A stretch of 64,000 bases of DNA from Streptococcus mitis (GTDB taxonomy: Bacteria > Bacillota > Bacilli > Lactobacillales > Streptococcaceae), in the NCBI RefSeq assembly GCF_005144795.1, contig NZ_SWFJ01000005.1, positions 1 through 64,000 of the forward strand, given 5' to 3'. The notes beneath the pieces were generated by a model, which was not told the DNA's origin, did no database searches, and saw only the letters and a list, made by a program, of their open reading frames with translations. Shown piece after piece: positions 1-10,047 of this stretch; position 1 is the first letter of the stretch; each line of letters starts with the position of its first letter. Position numbers and translations under genes: made by a program.

Positions 1-1040
1 CGAAAGCCGAAGTAGCGAAAGCAGCCATCGCAGCCGTAAATGCTATCAATGAAGCGAAAGATCAAGATGGTGTAGATGCCGCTCAAACTACAGGAGTTAA
101 AGCAATTGAAGCAGTAACTCCAGTAGGTAAAGAGAAAGCCCTAGAAGCCATCCAAACAGCATCAGAAGCTAAGATTGCGTCAATTGATAAGAACGCTAAA
201 TTGTCAGACGATGAAAAAGCAGCAGCGAAAGCCGAAGTAGCGAAAGCAGCCATCGCAGCCGTAAATGCTATCAATGAAGCGAAAGATCAAGATGGTGTAG
301 ATGCCGCTCAAACTACAGGAGTTAAAGCAATTGAAGCAGTAACTCCAGTAGGAACAACTAGTAAAGCAGGCGAAGGTAATGTCATAACTCCACCGACTGT
401 GGAAGTACCAGCTTACACAGATGAAGTAGGCACAAGCGGTACGGATGGCGAAGGCAATGTCATAACTCCACCGACTGTGGAAGTACCAGCTTACACAGAT
501 GCAGTAGGTTCAAGCAGTACGGATGGCGAAGGTAACTTGCTAACTCCGCCAACTGTAGAAGTGCCAGCTTACACAGATGCAGTAGGTACAAGCAGTACAG
601 ATGGCGAAGGTAATGTCATTACACCACCAACTGCAGAAGTACCAGCCTATACAGATCCAGTAGGCACAAGCAGTACAGATGGTGAAGGTAATGTCATTAC
701 GCCACCAATTGCAGAAGTACCAGTCTATACAGATCCAGTAGGTACAAGTAGTACAGATGGCGAAGGTAATGTCATTACACCACCAACTGTAGAAGTACCA
801 GCCTATACAGGAAGTGTGAACGGTATTTCAGAAGAAATGCCAGCTCAGCCACATAAGGACGGCAGTGCTAATGAAATGTCAGATGGAACTCCAGTATCTG
901 AAACTACAATAAATAAAGATAGACAACTTCCAAATACTGGTACAGCAGACTCTACAGTAGCTATGGTAGCAGCTGCAGCAAGTGCAGTACTTGGTCTTGG
1001 TCTTGCAGGCCGTCGTCGTAAAGAAGACGAAGAAGCATAA
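1..1040 (+). CDS. LPXTG cell-wall-anchored surface protein, C-terminal part (5' end outside window)
   Basis: The frame is open from base 3, so only the last 345 residues are present. Order: an alanine/lysine-rich helical repeat (75 residues, 225 bp per unit; the motif at 1-15 recurs exactly at 226-240) of the kind found in DUF1542-type adhesins; six tandem 26-residue units (about 369-818) with the core GEGNVITPP..EVPAYTD; a linker; LPNTG; a hydrophobic segment; and a RRRKEDEEA tail. LPXTG plus hydrophobic stretch plus basic tail is the sortase A signal, so the protein should be covalently linked to peptidoglycan. The proline/glycine-rich units probably form an extended wall-spanning stalk. 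The binding domain would be N-terminal and is not visible, so no ligand can be proposed. A Met inside the repeat at 201 is not the real start. Confidence 0.9.
   Translation, partial: KAEVAKAAIAAVNAINEAKDQDGVDAAQTTGVKAIEAVTPVGKEKALEAIQTASEAKIASIDKNAKLSDDEKAAAKAEVAKAAIAAVNAINEAKDQDGVDAAQTTGVKAIEAVTPVGTTSKAGEGNVITPPTVEVPAYTDEVGTSGTDGEGNVITPPTVEVPAYTDAVGSSSTDGEGNLLTPPTVEVPAYTDAVGTSSTDGEGNVITPPTAEVPAYTDPVGTSSTDGEGNVITPPIAEVPVYTDPVGTSSTDGEGNVITPPTVEVPAYTGSVNGISEEMPAQPHKDGSANEMSDGTPVSETTINKDRQLPNTGTADSTVAMVAAAASAVLGLGLAGRRRKEDEEA
3..350 (+). repeat. 225-bp tandem repeat (75-residue helical repeat of surface protein)
   Basis: The segment from base 1 recurs from base 226 with identical sequence over more than 100 bases, ending in the same AVTPVG. 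One complete and one partial unit are visible and the array continues off the left edge. DNA-level identity suggests recent expansion or recombination between units. Confidence 0.85.
369..818 (+). repeat. Six 78-bp tandem repeats coding a Pro/Gly-rich stalk
   Basis: Six 26-residue units, five complete and the last truncated. They differ at few positions: GTSGTD/GSSSTD/GTSSTD spacers, NVI/NLL, TVE/TAE/IAE. The synonymous variation shows the units are older than the upstream 225-bp repeat. Confidence 0.85.
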
Positions 1041-1111
1041 TTTATATATGAGTTAATCTAATCTTTTAGTAAAATCTGTATTTGATTTTATAGCTTATAT
1101 AGAATTTCTTA

Positions 1112-1155
1112 AAAAATCTCCTAGTAGTCCATTGATTGCTAGGAGATTATTTGTT
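1112..1155 (+). terminator. Rho-independent terminator of the surface protein gene
   Basis: Ten-bp perfect stem, AATCTCCTAG (1115-1124) with CTAGGAGATT (1139-1148), followed by ATTTGTT. The T-tract is poor but the stem is strong. Confidence 0.7.
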
Positions 1156-1163
1156 AATTATGG

Positions 1164-1377
1164 TATAGTAAAATGAAACGGGAATAGTACGACATAAATT
1201 CTTAATCATTGTTAGAAATTTGATTTTATAAGTAGACTGAAACCAGTATAGTATATAACTTCTGCTAAAGTATTTCTAGAAATTAATTTGATTTCCCTAA
1301 TAAATTTGTTCATATCTTATTTCAACTCACTATAATTTCCCAATCAATTTGCCTATATTTTATTTCGATTTACTATA
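1164..1377. mobile_element. Decayed copies of a short streptococcal mobile repeat (MITE-like)
   Basis: This fills the 402-base gap between the surface protein and coiA. TATAGTAAAATGAAAC (1164) together with CATTGTTAGAAATTTGAT (about 1207) resembles, from memory, the left part of an abundant roughly 107-bp pneumococcal repeat that begins ATAGTA..TGAAA and ends CTTATTTCA.TTTACTATA. Two right-end-like segments follow as an imperfect direct repeat (1306-1334 and 1348-1376), each ending in ACTATA. No open frame is present. The family assignment rests on memory of the consensus, so confidence is limited. Confidence 0.45.
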
Positions 1378-1414
1378 CTTTTCTTCTATAATTAAAAATA
1401 CGATTATTAATTTT

Positions 1415-1422
1415 TACGAATA
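1415..1422 (+). promoter_or_regulatory. cin-box (com-box), SigX-dependent late-competence promoter of coiA
   Basis: TACGAATA preceded by a T-run, 22 bases before the coiA ATG. This octamer is the -10-like element recognised by the competence sigma factor ComX/SigX in streptococci. Confidence 0.88.
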
Positions 1423-1443
1423 ATATAGAAAAGGAGGAAAATC

Positions 1444-2397
1444 ATGTTTGTTGCGATAGATGCTAGGGGAGAATTGGTAAATGTGTTAGAGGATAAGCTT
1501 GAGAAGCAAGCCTACACCTGCCCAGCTTGTGGAGGTCAGCTCCATTTGCGGCAAGGACCAAGTGTCCGGACCCATTTTGCTCACAAAACCTTAAAAGACT
1601 GTGATTTTTCCTCTGAAAATGAAAGTCCAGAACATCTGGCAAATAAGGAATCCCTTTATCACTGGTTGAAAAGAGATTCAGAGGTGCAATTAGAATACCC
1701 TCTCCCAGAGCTTAAACAGATTGCGGATGTATTTGTAAATGGTCATCTTGCTCTAGAAGTTCAGTGTAGTCCCTTGCCACAAAAAGTTCTTAAAGAGCGT
1801 AGCGAGGGTTATCGTAGTCAGGGTTACCAAGTACTGTGGTTGCTGGGTCAAAAACTGTGGCTCAAGGAGCGTTTGACCCGTCTGCAACAAGGTTTTCTTT
1901 ATTTCAGTCAAAACATGGGCTTTTATGTTTGGGAAGTAGACAAGGAAAAACAGCTTTTAAGGCTTAAATATCTCATACACCAGGATCTTCGAGGCAAACT
2001 CCATTATCAAATCAAGGAATTTCCCTATGGCCAAGATAGTCTACTGGAGATATTACGTTTTCCCTATAAGAAACAAAAAATATCTCATTTTACAGTTTCT
2101 GAGGATAAGGACATCTGTAGCTATATTAAGCAACAACTCTATTATCAAAATCCTATTTGGATGAAAGAACAAGCAGAAGCCTATCAGAAGGGAGAAAATC
2201 TCCTGACTTATGGGCTAAAAGAATGGTATCCACAAATTCGACCACTAGTAGGTGATTTTTGCCAAATTGAGCAAGATTTGACTCGCTATTATCAGCATTT
2301 TCAAACCTATTACCAAAAAAACCCTCAAAATGATTGGCAAAAGCTCTATCCACCAGCCTTTTATCAGCAATATTTCTTGAAAAATATGGTAAAATAG
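1444..2397 (+). CDS. coiA: Competence protein CoiA (nuclease-like, transformation)
   Basis: 317 residues, the usual CoiA length. An N-terminal zinc-finger-like region is visible (CPAC at 26-29, HFAHK at 44-48), then a restriction-nuclease-like core with IADVFVNG (93-100) and ALEVQCS (103-109); Asp95, Glu105 and Gln107 would be active-site residues. In pneumococcus CoiA is a late competence protein that promotes recombination of incoming single-stranded DNA. The cin-box at 1415 and a strong RBS (AAGGAGG, 1431-1437) make this the competence-induced first gene of the coiA-pepF-methyltransferase-prsA run. pepF follows after 18 bases. Confidence 0.95.
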   Translation: MFVAIDARGELVNVLEDKLEKQAYTCPACGGQLHLRQGPSVRTHFAHKTLKDCDFSSENESPEHLANKESLYHWLKRDSEVQLEYPLPELKQIADVFVNGHLALEVQCSPLPQKVLKERSEGYRSQGYQVLWLLGQKLWLKERLTRLQQGFLYFSQNMGFYVWEVDKEKQLLRLKYLIHQDLRGKLHYQIKEFPYGQDSLLEILRFPYKKQKISHFTVSEDKDICSYIKQQLYYQNPIWMKEQAEAYQKGENLLTYGLKEWYPQIRPLVGDFCQIEQDLTRYYQHFQTYYQKNPQNDWQKLYPPAFYQQYFLKNMVK

Positions 2398-2415
2398 AAA
2401 GGATGGAGGAATCTA

Positions 2416-4218
2416 ATGGTATTACAAAGAAATGAAATAAATGAAAAATATACATGGGATCTATCAACGATTTACCCAACTGACCAGGCTTGGGAAGAAG
2501 CCTTAAAAGATTTAACAGAACAATTGGAGACAGTAGCCCAGTATGAAGGCCATCTCTTGGATAGTGCGGATAGCCTTCTAGAAATCACTGAATTTTCTCT
2601 TGAAATGGAACGCCAGATGGAGAAGCTTTACGTTTATGCTCATATGAAGAATGACCAGGATACACGTGAAGCCAAGTACCAAGAGTACTATGCTAAGGCA
2701 ATGGCTCTCTATAGCCAGCTAGACCAAGCTTTTTCATTCTATGAACCTGAATTTATGGATATTAGCGAAAAGCAGTATGCTGACTTTTTAGAAGTTCAAC
2801 CAAAATTGCAGGTTTATCAACACTATTTTGACAAGCTTTTACAAGGCAAGGAACACGTTCTTTCACAACGTGAAGAAGAATTATTGGCTGGAGCTGGAGA
2901 AATCTTTGGTTCGGCAAGTGAAACCTTTGCTATTTTAGATAATGCAGATATCGTCTTTCCATTTGTTAAAGATGAAGATGGTAACGAAGTACAATTATCA
3001 CATGGCGTTTATATGCGTTTGATGGAGTCTAAAAACCGTGAAGTTCGCCGTGGTGCCTATCAAGCCCTTTATGCAACTTATGAGCAATTCCAACATACTT
3101 ATGCTAAAACCTTGCAAACAAATGTTAAGGTTCAAAACTATCGTGCAAAAGTTCGCAACTACAAGAGTGCTCGTCATGCAGCCCTAGCAGCCAATTTTGT
3201 TCCAGAGAGTGTTTATGACAATTTGGTAGCAGCAGTTCGCAAGCATTTGCCACTCTTGCATCGATACCTTGAGCTTCGTTCAAAGATTTTGGGGATTTCA
3301 GACCTCAAGATGTACGATGTCTACACACCACTTTCGTCTGTCGAATATAGTTTTACCTACCAAGAAGCCTTGAAAAAAGCCGAAGATGCCTTGGCAGTTT
3401 TGGGTGAGGATTATTTGAGCCGTGTTAAACGTGCCTTCAGTGAGCGCTGGATTGATGTTTACGAAAACCAAGGCAAGCGTTCAGGAGCCTATTCTGGTGG
3501 TTCTTATGATACTAATGCCTTTATGCTCCTTAACTGGCAGGACAATCTGGACAATCTCTTTACTCTTGTTCATGAAACAGGTCACAGTATGCACTCAAGC
3601 TATACTCGTGAAAGTCAGCCTTATGTTTACGGAGATTACTCTATCTTCTTGGCTGAGATCGCTTCAACTACCAATGAAAATATCTTGACGGAGAAATTAT
3701 TGGAAGAAGTGGAAGACGACGCAACACGCTTTACTATTCTCAATAACTTCCTAGACGGTTTCCGTGGAACAGTTTTTCGTCAAACTCAATTCGCTGAGTT
3801 TGAACACGCGATTCATCAAGCAGACCAAAATGGTGAAGTCTTGACAAGCGATTTCCTAAATAAACTCTACGCAGACTTGAACCAAGAGTATTATGGTTTG
3901 AGTAAGGAAGACAATCCTGAAATCCAATACGAGTGGGCTCGCATTCCACACTTCTACTATAACTACTATGTATACCAATATTCAACAGGTTTTGCAGCAG
4001 CCTCAGCCTTGGCTGAAAAAATTGTCCATGGTAGTCAAGAAGACCGTGACCGCTATATCGACTACCTTAAGGCAGGTAAATCTGACTATCCACTTAATGT
4101 CATGAGAAAAGCTGGTGTTGATATGGAGAAGGAAGACTATCTCAACGATGCCTTTGCAGTCTTCGAACGTCGTTTGAATGAGTTTGAAGCCCTTGTTGAA
4201 AAATTGGGATTGGCATAA
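2416..4218 (+). CDS. pepF: Oligoendopeptidase F (M3B zinc metallopeptidase)
   Basis: 600 residues, full family length. The zinc-binding motif HETGHSMH starts at His386 (HExxH, with the third ligand Glu expected about 25 residues later, in the AEIASTTNE segment). The protein has no signal sequence and is cytoplasmic, cleaving peptides of roughly 7-17 residues. RBS GGAGG lies upstream of the ATG. It is in an operon with coiA and, two bases after its stop, an O-methyltransferase, an arrangement I recall from pneumococcus. Competence readthrough from the coiA cin-box is possible. Confidence 0.95.
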   Translation: MVLQRNEINEKYTWDLSTIYPTDQAWEEALKDLTEQLETVAQYEGHLLDSADSLLEITEFSLEMERQMEKLYVYAHMKNDQDTREAKYQEYYAKAMALYSQLDQAFSFYEPEFMDISEKQYADFLEVQPKLQVYQHYFDKLLQGKEHVLSQREEELLAGAGEIFGSASETFAILDNADIVFPFVKDEDGNEVQLSHGVYMRLMESKNREVRRGAYQALYATYEQFQHTYAKTLQTNVKVQNYRAKVRNYKSARHAALAANFVPESVYDNLVAAVRKHLPLLHRYLELRSKILGISDLKMYDVYTPLSSVEYSFTYQEALKKAEDALAVLGEDYLSRVKRAFSERWIDVYENQGKRSGAYSGGSYDTNAFMLLNWQDNLDNLFTLVHETGHSMHSSYTRESQPYVYGDYSIFLAEIASTTNENILTEKLLEEVEDDATRFTILNNFLDGFRGTVFRQTQFAEFEHAIHQADQNGEVLTSDFLNKLYADLNQEYYGLSKEDNPEIQYEWARIPHFYYNYYVYQYSTGFAAASALAEKIVHGSQEDRDRYIDYLKAGKSDYPLNVMRKAGVDMEKEDYLNDAFAVFERRLNEFEALVEKLGLA

Positions 4219-4219
4219 G

Positions 4220-4933
4220 ATGGTTGAATCATATAGTAAAAATGCCAACCATAACATGCGTCGCCCTGTCGTCAAGGAAGAAATTGTGGACTTGATGCGT
4301 CAGCGTCAAAAGCAAGTCACAGGCGATTTGAAAGAATTGGAAGAATTTGCTCGCAAGGAAAATATTCCCATTATTCCCCATGAAACGGTTGCTTATTTCC
4401 GTTTTCTCATGGAAACCATGCAACCTAAAAACATTCTGGAAATTGGGACGGCTATCGGTTTTTCAGCTCTCTTGATGGCTGAACATGCACCAAAGGCCAA
4501 GATTACAACCATTGACCGCAATCCAGAGATGATTGGATTTGCCAAGGAAAATTTCGCCCAGTTTGACAGTCGTAAGCAAATTACGCTCCTAGAAGGAGAT
4601 GCGGTAGATGTCTTATCGACCCTAACAGAGTCCTATGATTTTGTCTTTATGGATTCTGCCAAGTCTAAATATATCGTCTTTCTGCCAGAAATCCTCAAAC
4701 ACTTGGACGTTGGAGGCGTGGTTGTCTTGGATGATATTTTCCAAGGTGGTGATGTTGCCAAGGACATTATGGAGGTTCGTCGTGGCCAGCGAACCATTTA
4801 TCGTGGCCTTCAAAGATTATTTGATGCAACCTTAGATAATCCAGGACTCACTGCAACATTAGTACCTTTAGGGGACGGCATTCTCATGCTTCGTAAAAAT
4901 GTAGCAGACGTTCAATTGCCTGTTAGCGAATGA
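4220..4933 (+). CDS. SAM-dependent O-methyltransferase (YrrM/COG4122 type)
   Basis: 237 residues from ATG 4220, one base after the pepF stop. An earlier in-frame ATG at 4178 lies inside pepF and is unlikely. The SAM-binding motif I is ILEIGTAIGFSALLMA; then ITTIDRNPEM (acidic ribose-binding residue), YDFVFMDSAKSKY and GGVVVLDDIFQGG, matching the small catechol-O-methyltransferase fold. No clear RBS is present, so translation is probably coupled to pepF. The physiological substrate is unknown; the B. subtilis relative YrrM/TrmR methylates tRNA 5-hydroxyuridine, which is a plausible role but not shown by the sequence. Confidence 0.9.
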   Translation: MVESYSKNANHNMRRPVVKEEIVDLMRQRQKQVTGDLKELEEFARKENIPIIPHETVAYFRFLMETMQPKNILEIGTAIGFSALLMAEHAPKAKITTIDRNPEMIGFAKENFAQFDSRKQITLLEGDAVDVLSTLTESYDFVFMDSAKSKYIVFLPEILKHLDVGGVVVLDDIFQGGDVAKDIMEVRRGQRTIYRGLQRLFDATLDNPGLTATLVPLGDGILMLRKNVADVQLPVSE

Positions 4934-4999
4934 TTTTCAGAATAATTTAAGAAAATATAGTAAAATAGATAGGGTAACACTTATCTCAAAGGAGTAGAC
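4934..4999 (+). promoter_or_regulatory. Probable prsA promoter and RBS
   Basis: TAGTAAAATAG with a TAAAAT -10 at 4961-4966 and no good -35. AAAGGAG RBS before ATG 5000. This would allow prsA expression independent of the competence-linked genes upstream. Confidence 0.5.
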
Positions 5000-5938
5000 A
5001 TGAAGAAAAAACTATTGGCAGGTGCCATTACACTATTATCAGTAGCAACTTTAGCAGCTTGTTCGAAAGGTTCAGAAGGAGCAGATCTTATCAGCATGAA
5101 AGGAGATGTTATCACTGAACATCAGTTCTTCGAGGAAGTAAAGAATAATCAAGCAGCTCAACAAGTTTTGCTTAACATGACCATTCAAAATGTTTTTGAA
5201 AAACAATATGGGTCAGAAGTAACTGACAAAGAAGTAGAAGATGCAATTGCTGAAGAACAAAAGAAATATGGGGACAGCTATCAAAATGTACTCTCACGTG
5301 CCGGAATGACACTTGAGACACGTAAAGCTCAAATCCGTACTAGTAAATTGGTTGAATTAGCAGTTAAGAAGGCAGCAGAAGCTGAATTGACAGATGATGC
5401 TTATAAGAAGGCCTTTGATGAATACACTCCAGATGTAACGGCTCAAATCATTCGTCTTGATAATGAGGATAAAGCGAAAGAAGTCCTCGAAAAAGCTAAG
5501 GCAAGTGGCGCAGATTTCGCTCAATTAGCTAAAGATAACTCAACTGATGAGAAAACCAAAGCTAACGGTGGTGAAATCACTTTTGATTCAGCTTCAACAG
5601 AGGTACCAGATCAAGTTAAGAAAGCAGCTTTTGCCTTGGATGTTAACGGCATTTCTGATGTCATTACAGCTACTGGTACTCAGGCATACAGCAGTCAATA
5701 TTACATTGTAAAACTCACTAAGAAAACAGAAAAGTCATCTAATATTGATGACTATAAAGAAAAATTGAAGACGCTTATTCTTACTCAAAAACAAAATGAT
5801 TCATCATTTGTTCAAAGTATTATCGGAAAAGAGTTGCAAACTGCAAATATTAAAGTTAAAGATCAAGCTTTCCAAAATATCTTTACTCAATACATTGGTG
5901 GTGGAGATTCAAGCTCAAGCAGTTCTTCAAAAGAATAA
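5000..5938 (+). CDS. prsA: Foldase lipoprotein PrsA (parvulin-type peptidyl-prolyl isomerase)
   Basis: 312 residues. Lipoprotein signal with lipobox LAAC (Cys21), an N-terminal SurA-like helical domain, a parvulin PPIase region at about 145-240 (AQIIRLDNED..GADFAQLAKDNSTDE..GGEI) and a serine-rich tail (DSSSSSSSKE). PrsA sits on the outer face of the membrane and folds secreted proteins and PBPs. A terminator follows directly, so this is the end of the coiA transcription unit. Confidence 0.95.
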   Translation: MKKKLLAGAITLLSVATLAACSKGSEGADLISMKGDVITEHQFFEEVKNNQAAQQVLLNMTIQNVFEKQYGSEVTDKEVEDAIAEEQKKYGDSYQNVLSRAGMTLETRKAQIRTSKLVELAVKKAAEAELTDDAYKKAFDEYTPDVTAQIIRLDNEDKAKEVLEKAKASGADFAQLAKDNSTDEKTKANGGEITFDSASTEVPDQVKKAAFALDVNGISDVITATGTQAYSSQYYIVKLTKKTEKSSNIDDYKEKLKTLILTQKQNDSSFVQSIIGKELQTANIKVKDQAFQNIFTQYIGGGDSSSSSSSKE

Positions 5939-5943
5939 AACAG

Positions 5944-5968
5944 AAAAGAGCCAAGCGCTCTTTTTCTT
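5944..5968 (+). terminator. Terminator after prsA
   Basis: AAAGAGC (5945-5951) pairs with GCTCTTT (5957-5963) and runs into TTTTTC. Confidence 0.8.
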
Positions 5969-6019
5969 ATGGGAAAATCTTATATCTTAAGGGTAAGGGT
6001 TTTTTTCTTTCTGAAAAAG

Positions 6020-6080
6020 TGGTATAATAGCAATCAAAACTAGAAAATAAAACGGAATTGGGAACAAATTTCTTTGTTCC
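6020..6080 (+). promoter_or_regulatory. ftsW promoter (extended -10) and 5'-UTR hairpin
   Basis: TGGTATAAT with TATAAT at 6023-6028. The leader then holds a perfect 8-bp stem with a 4-nt loop, GGAACAAA/TTTGTTCC (6061-6080). It ends 17 bases before the ATG and is not followed by a T-tract, so it is not a normal terminator; it could stabilise the mRNA or affect initiation. Confidence 0.65.
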
Positions 6081-6097
6081 TATTAGAGTGGTGTGAT

Positions 6098-7321
6098 ATG
6101 AAAATTAGTAAAAGGCACCTGTTAAACTATTCCATTTTGATACCTTATCTTCTTTTGTCTGTATTAGGGCTAATCGTAGTATATTCGACGACGAGTGCAA
6201 CCCTGATTGAAGAAGGGAAAAGTGCTCTTCAATTGGTCCGAAACCAAGGTGTTTTCTGGATAGTTAGTTTAATTTTGATCGCCTTAATATATAAGTTAAA
6301 ACTAGGTTTCTTAAGGAATGAACGACTGATTATTATCGTTATGTTCATAGAGATAATTTTACTAGCTTTGGCACGTTTAATAGGAGTTCCGGTTAATGGA
6401 GCCTACGGTTGGATTTCAGTAGGACCTGTAACAATTCAACCAGCAGAGTATCTAAAAATTATTATTATTTGGTATTTGGCTCATCGTTTTTCCAAACAAC
6501 AAGAAGAAATCGCTATTTACGATTTTCAGATTTTAACCCAAAACCAATGGATTCCTCGGGCTTTTAATGACTGGCGTTTCGTTATAATCGTATTAATTGG
6601 AAGCTTAGGAATTTTCCCAGATTTAGGAAATGCCACTATCCTTGCTTTGGTAGCCTTGATTATGTATACACTTAGTGGGATTGCTTATCGCTGGTTCACG
6701 ACTTTTCTACTTCTGCTTACAGGTGGTTCAATGTTATCCCTGTCTGTAATTCGTTTTGTTGGGGTTGAAAATTTCTCTCGTATTCCGGTCTTTGGTTATG
6801 TTGCCAAACGTTTTAGCGCATTTTTCAATCCGTTTAATGACCTAGCAGGTGCAGGACACCAACTCGCAAATTCTTACTATGCTATGGTAAATGGTGGGTG
6901 GTTTGGTCTAGGATTAGGAAATTCAATCGAGAAACGGGGTTATCTACCAGAAGCTCATACAGATTTTGTGTTCTCTATTGTTATAGAAGAATTTGGATTT
7001 GTTGGAGCTAGTTTGATTTTATCACTTCTCTTTTTCTTAATTTTGCGAATTATTTTGGTGGGGATTCGTGCTAAGAATCCATTTAATTCAATGGTGGCTA
7101 TTGGGGTAGGAGGCATGCTTTTGGTGCAGGTCTTTGTTAATATCGGTGGAATTTCTGGTCTTATTCCTTCAACTGGAGTAACATTCCCTTTTCTATCGCA
7201 AGGTGGGAATAGCCTCTTGGTATTATCTGTCGCAATTGCTTTTGTATTAAATATTGATGCAAGTGAGAAACGTGCTAAACTTATTAGGGAGTATGAAAAT
7301 CAATCTTCTGAAATATTATAA
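6098..7321 (+). CDS. ftsW: Peptidoglycan glycosyltransferase FtsW (SEDS family)
   Basis: 407 residues from ATG 6098; an ATG at 6074 would overlap the leader hairpin. About ten hydrophobic segments fit the SEDS fold. Conserved signatures: NGAYGWISVG, the LKIIIIWYLAHRFS segment, the VIEEFGFVGA loop, and GLIPSTGVTFPFLSQGG near the C-terminus. FtsW polymerises lipid II at the septum with a class B PBP. RodA, the elongation paralogue, is the alternative; FtsW is chosen because of the adjacent ppc, the neighbourhood I recall for pneumococcal ftsW. Confidence 0.9.
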   Translation: MKISKRHLLNYSILIPYLLLSVLGLIVVYSTTSATLIEEGKSALQLVRNQGVFWIVSLILIALIYKLKLGFLRNERLIIIVMFIEIILLALARLIGVPVNGAYGWISVGPVTIQPAEYLKIIIIWYLAHRFSKQQEEIAIYDFQILTQNQWIPRAFNDWRFVIIVLIGSLGIFPDLGNATILALVALIMYTLSGIAYRWFTTFLLLLTGGSMLSLSVIRFVGVENFSRIPVFGYVAKRFSAFFNPFNDLAGAGHQLANSYYAMVNGGWFGLGLGNSIEKRGYLPEAHTDFVFSIVIEEFGFVGASLILSLLFFLILRIILVGIRAKNPFNSMVAIGVGGMLLVQVFVNIGGISGLIPSTGVTFPFLSQGGNSLLVLSVAIAFVLNIDASEKRAKLIREYENQSSEIL

Positions 7322-7344
7322 GGATTGTATAGAAAGGAAAGTTT

Positions 7345-10041
7345 ATGTCTCTTCAAAAATTAGAAAACTATAGTAATAAAGCTGTTGTGCAAGAAGAAGT
7401 ATTGATTTTAACAGAATTGTTAGAAGATATCACTAAAAACATGCTTGCCCCAGAGACTTTTGATAAAATCATGCAGTTGAAAGAATTATCAACTCAAGAA
7501 GATTATCAAGGTTTGAACCAATTAGTTACTAGTCTGACAAATGATGAAATGGCTTATATTTCACGCTATTTCTCTATCTTGCCTCTTTTGATTAATATTT
7601 CAGAAGACGTGGATTTGGCCTATGAAATCAACCATCAAAATAATATCGATCAAGATTATCTTGGTAAATTATCAGCAACGATTAAAATGGTTGCAGAAAA
7701 AGAAAATGCGGTTGAAATTTTAGAACATTTGAATGTTGTCCCTGTTTTGACAGCCCATCCAACACAAGTGCAACGTAAGAGTATGTTGGATTTGACCAAC
7801 CATATACATACCCTCTTGCGTAAGTATCGTGATGTAAAATTAGGCTTGATTAATAAGGAAAAATGGCATAATGATCTCCGTCGTTATATTGAGATTATCA
7901 TGCAGACAGATATGATTCGTGAAAAGAAATTGAAAGTGACCAATGAAATCACGAATGTTATGGAATATTACAACAGTTCTTTCTTGAAGGCTGTCCCTCA
8001 TTTGACAGCGGAATACAAGCGCTTAGCAAAAAAACACGGATTAGAATTAAAACATCCTAAACCAATTACCATGGGAATGTGGATTGGTGGCGACCGTGAT
8101 GGGAATCCTTTTGTTACAGCAGATACCTTGAAACAATCTGCTATGACTCAGTGTGAAGTCATCATGAACTACTATGATGAAAAGATTTACCAACTTTATC
8201 GTGAATTCTCTCTCTCAACCAGTATTGTCAATGTAAGCAAGCAAGTTAGAGAAATGGCTCGTCAATCCAAGGACAACTCGATTTATCGTGAAAAAGAACT
8301 TTACCGTCGTGCCTTGTTTGATATTCAATCAAAAATCCAAGCAACAAAAACCTATCTGATTGAAGATAAGGAAGTTGGAGCTCGCTATGAAACAGCTAAT
8401 GATTTTTATAAGGACTTAATTACCATCCGTGATTCCCTCTTGGAAAATAAGGGTGAAGCACTAATTTCTGGTGATTTTGTTGAGCTGATTCAGGCAGTTG
8501 AAATTTTTGGTTTCTATTTGGCATCTATTGACATGCGTCAAGATTCTAGTGTTCATGAATCTTGTGTGGCCGAACTCTTGAAATCAGCAGGAATCCATTC
8601 TCGTTACAGCGAACTAAGTGAAGAGGAAAAATGCCAGCTTCTCTTAAAAGAATTAGAAGAAGATCCACGTATTCTTTCTGCCACTCATGTTGAAAAATCA
8701 GAGTTACTTGAAAAAGAATTGGCTATCTTTAAGGCTGCCCGTAATTTGAAAGATAAGTTGGGTGATGACGTTATTCGTCAGACCATTATTTCACATGCAA
8801 CCAGCGTATCAGATATGCTGGAATTGGCTATCTTGCTAAAAGAAGTAGGACTAGTGGATAAAGAAAGAGCTCGTGTCCAAATCGTTCCTCTTTTTGAAAC
8901 AATTGAGGACTTGGACCACTCAGAAGAAACCATGAGAGAATACCTTTCTCTTGGTCTAGCTAAGAAATGGATAGCTTCGCGCAATAATTACCAAGAAATC
9001 ATGCTTGGCTATTCTGATAGTAATAAAGATGGTGGTTACTTATCATCATGTTGGACCCTCTACAAGGCTCAACAACAATTGACTGCTATTGGAGATGAAT
9101 TTGGTGTTAAGGTTACCTTCTTCCACGGTCGTGGTGGGACTGTCGGTCGTGGTGGTGGACCAACTTATGAAGCTATTACCTCTCAACCGCTCAAGTCTAT
9201 CAAGGACCGTATTCGTTTGACGGAGCAGGGTGAAGTAATTGGCAATAAATACGGTAATAAAGATGCAGCTTACTATAACCTTGAAATGTTGGTTTCAGCA
9301 GCCATTAACCGTATGATTACTCAATGGAAGAGTGATACAAATACCTCAAATCGCTATGAAGCCATTATGGACCAAGTAGTGGACCGTAGTTATGATATTT
9401 ATCGAGACTTAGTCTTTGGGAATGACCATTTTTATGATTATTTCTTTGAGTCAAGTCCAATCAAGGCTATTTCCAGCTTTAATATTGGTTCTCGTCCAGC
9501 TGCTCGTAAGACTATTACTGAAATCGGTGGTTTGCGTGCTATTCCTTGGGTCTTCTCATGGTCACAAAGTCGTGTCATGTTCCCTGGCTGGTATGGTGTC
9601 GGATCAAGCTTCAAGGAGTTTATCGATAAAAATCCAGAGAATATCGCTGTCTTACGAGATATGTACCAAAATTGGCCTTTCTTCCAATCTCTCCTTTCAA
9701 ATGTCGATATGGTCTTATCTAAATCCAACATGAATATTGCTTTTGAATATGCTAAGTTATGTGAAGATGATCAAGTGAAGGCTATTTATGATACTATTTT
9801 AGACGAATGGCAATTAACGAAAAATGTTATCCTAGAGATTGAAGGCTATGACGAATTATTAGCTGAAAATCCATATCTAAAAGCAAGTTTGGATTACCGT
9901 ATGCCTTACTTTAATATCCTTAACTATATCCAGTTGGAGTTGATTAAACGTCAACGCCGAGGAGAATTATCAAGCGATCAAGAAAAATTAATCCATACAA
10001 CCATCAACGGAATTGCGACCGGATTGCGTAATTCAGGCTGA
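7345..10041 (+). CDS. ppc: Phosphoenolpyruvate carboxylase
   Basis: 898 residues, full length. Catalytic motifs: [12 protein letters not shown] (His138), [10 protein letters not shown], the glycine-rich [29 protein letters not shown], and the C-terminal ATGLRNSG (the family usually ends in NTG). It converts PEP and bicarbonate to oxaloacetate, supplying aspartate-family precursors in an organism with an incomplete TCA cycle. RBS GAAAGGAAAG; 23 bases after ftsW and probably partly co-transcribed with it. Confidence 0.97.
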   Translation: MSLQKLENYSNKAVVQEEVLILTELLEDITKNMLAPETFDKIMQLKELSTQEDYQGLNQLVTSLTNDEMAYISRYFSILPLLINISEDVDLAYEINHQNNIDQDYLGKLSATIKMVAEKENAVEILEHLNVVPVLTAHPTQVQRKSMLDLTNHIHTLLRKYRDVKLGLINKEKWHNDLRRYIEIIMQTDMIREKKLKVTNEITNVMEYYNSSFLKAVPHLTAEYKRLAKKHGLELKHPKPITMGMWIGGDRDGNPFVTADTLKQSAMTQCEVIMNYYDEKIYQLYREFSLSTSIVNVSKQVREMARQSKDNSIYREKELYRRALFDIQSKIQATKTYLIEDKEVGARYETANDFYKDLITIRDSLLENKGEALISGDFVELIQAVEIFGFYLASIDMRQDSSVHESCVAELLKSAGIHSRYSELSEEEKCQLLLKELEEDPRILSATHVEKSELLEKELAIFKAARNLKDKLGDDVIRQTIISHATSVSDMLELAILLKEVGLVDKERARVQIVPLFETIEDLDHSEETMREYLSLGLAKKWIASRNNYQEIMLGYSDSNKDGGYLSSCWTLYKAQQQLTAIGDEFGVKVTFFHGRGGTVGRGGGPTYEAITSQPLKSIKDRIRLTEQGEVIGNKYGNKDAAYYNLEMLVSAAINRMITQWKSDTNTSNRYEAIMDQVVDRSYDIYRDLVFGNDHFYDYFFESSPIKAISSFNIGSRPAARKTITEIGGLRAIPWVFSWSQSRVMFPGWYGVGSSFKEFIDKNPENIAVLRDMYQNWPFFQSLLSNVDMVLSKSNMNIAFEYAKLCEDDQVKAIYDTILDEWQLTKNVILEIEGYDELLAENPYLKASLDYRMPYFNILNYIQLELIKRQRRGELSSDQEKLIHTTINGIATGLRNSG

Positions 10042-10047
10042 TACCTA

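Noticed and set aside
83..274. Antisense ORF in the surface-protein repeats
   Set aside because: Shadow of the alanine-rich coding repeat on the opposite strand, with no RBS.
4178..4219. Upstream in-frame ATG for the O-methyltransferase
   Set aside because: Lies inside pepF in another frame without an RBS; ATG 4220 directly after the pepF stop fits coupling and the usual 237-residue length.
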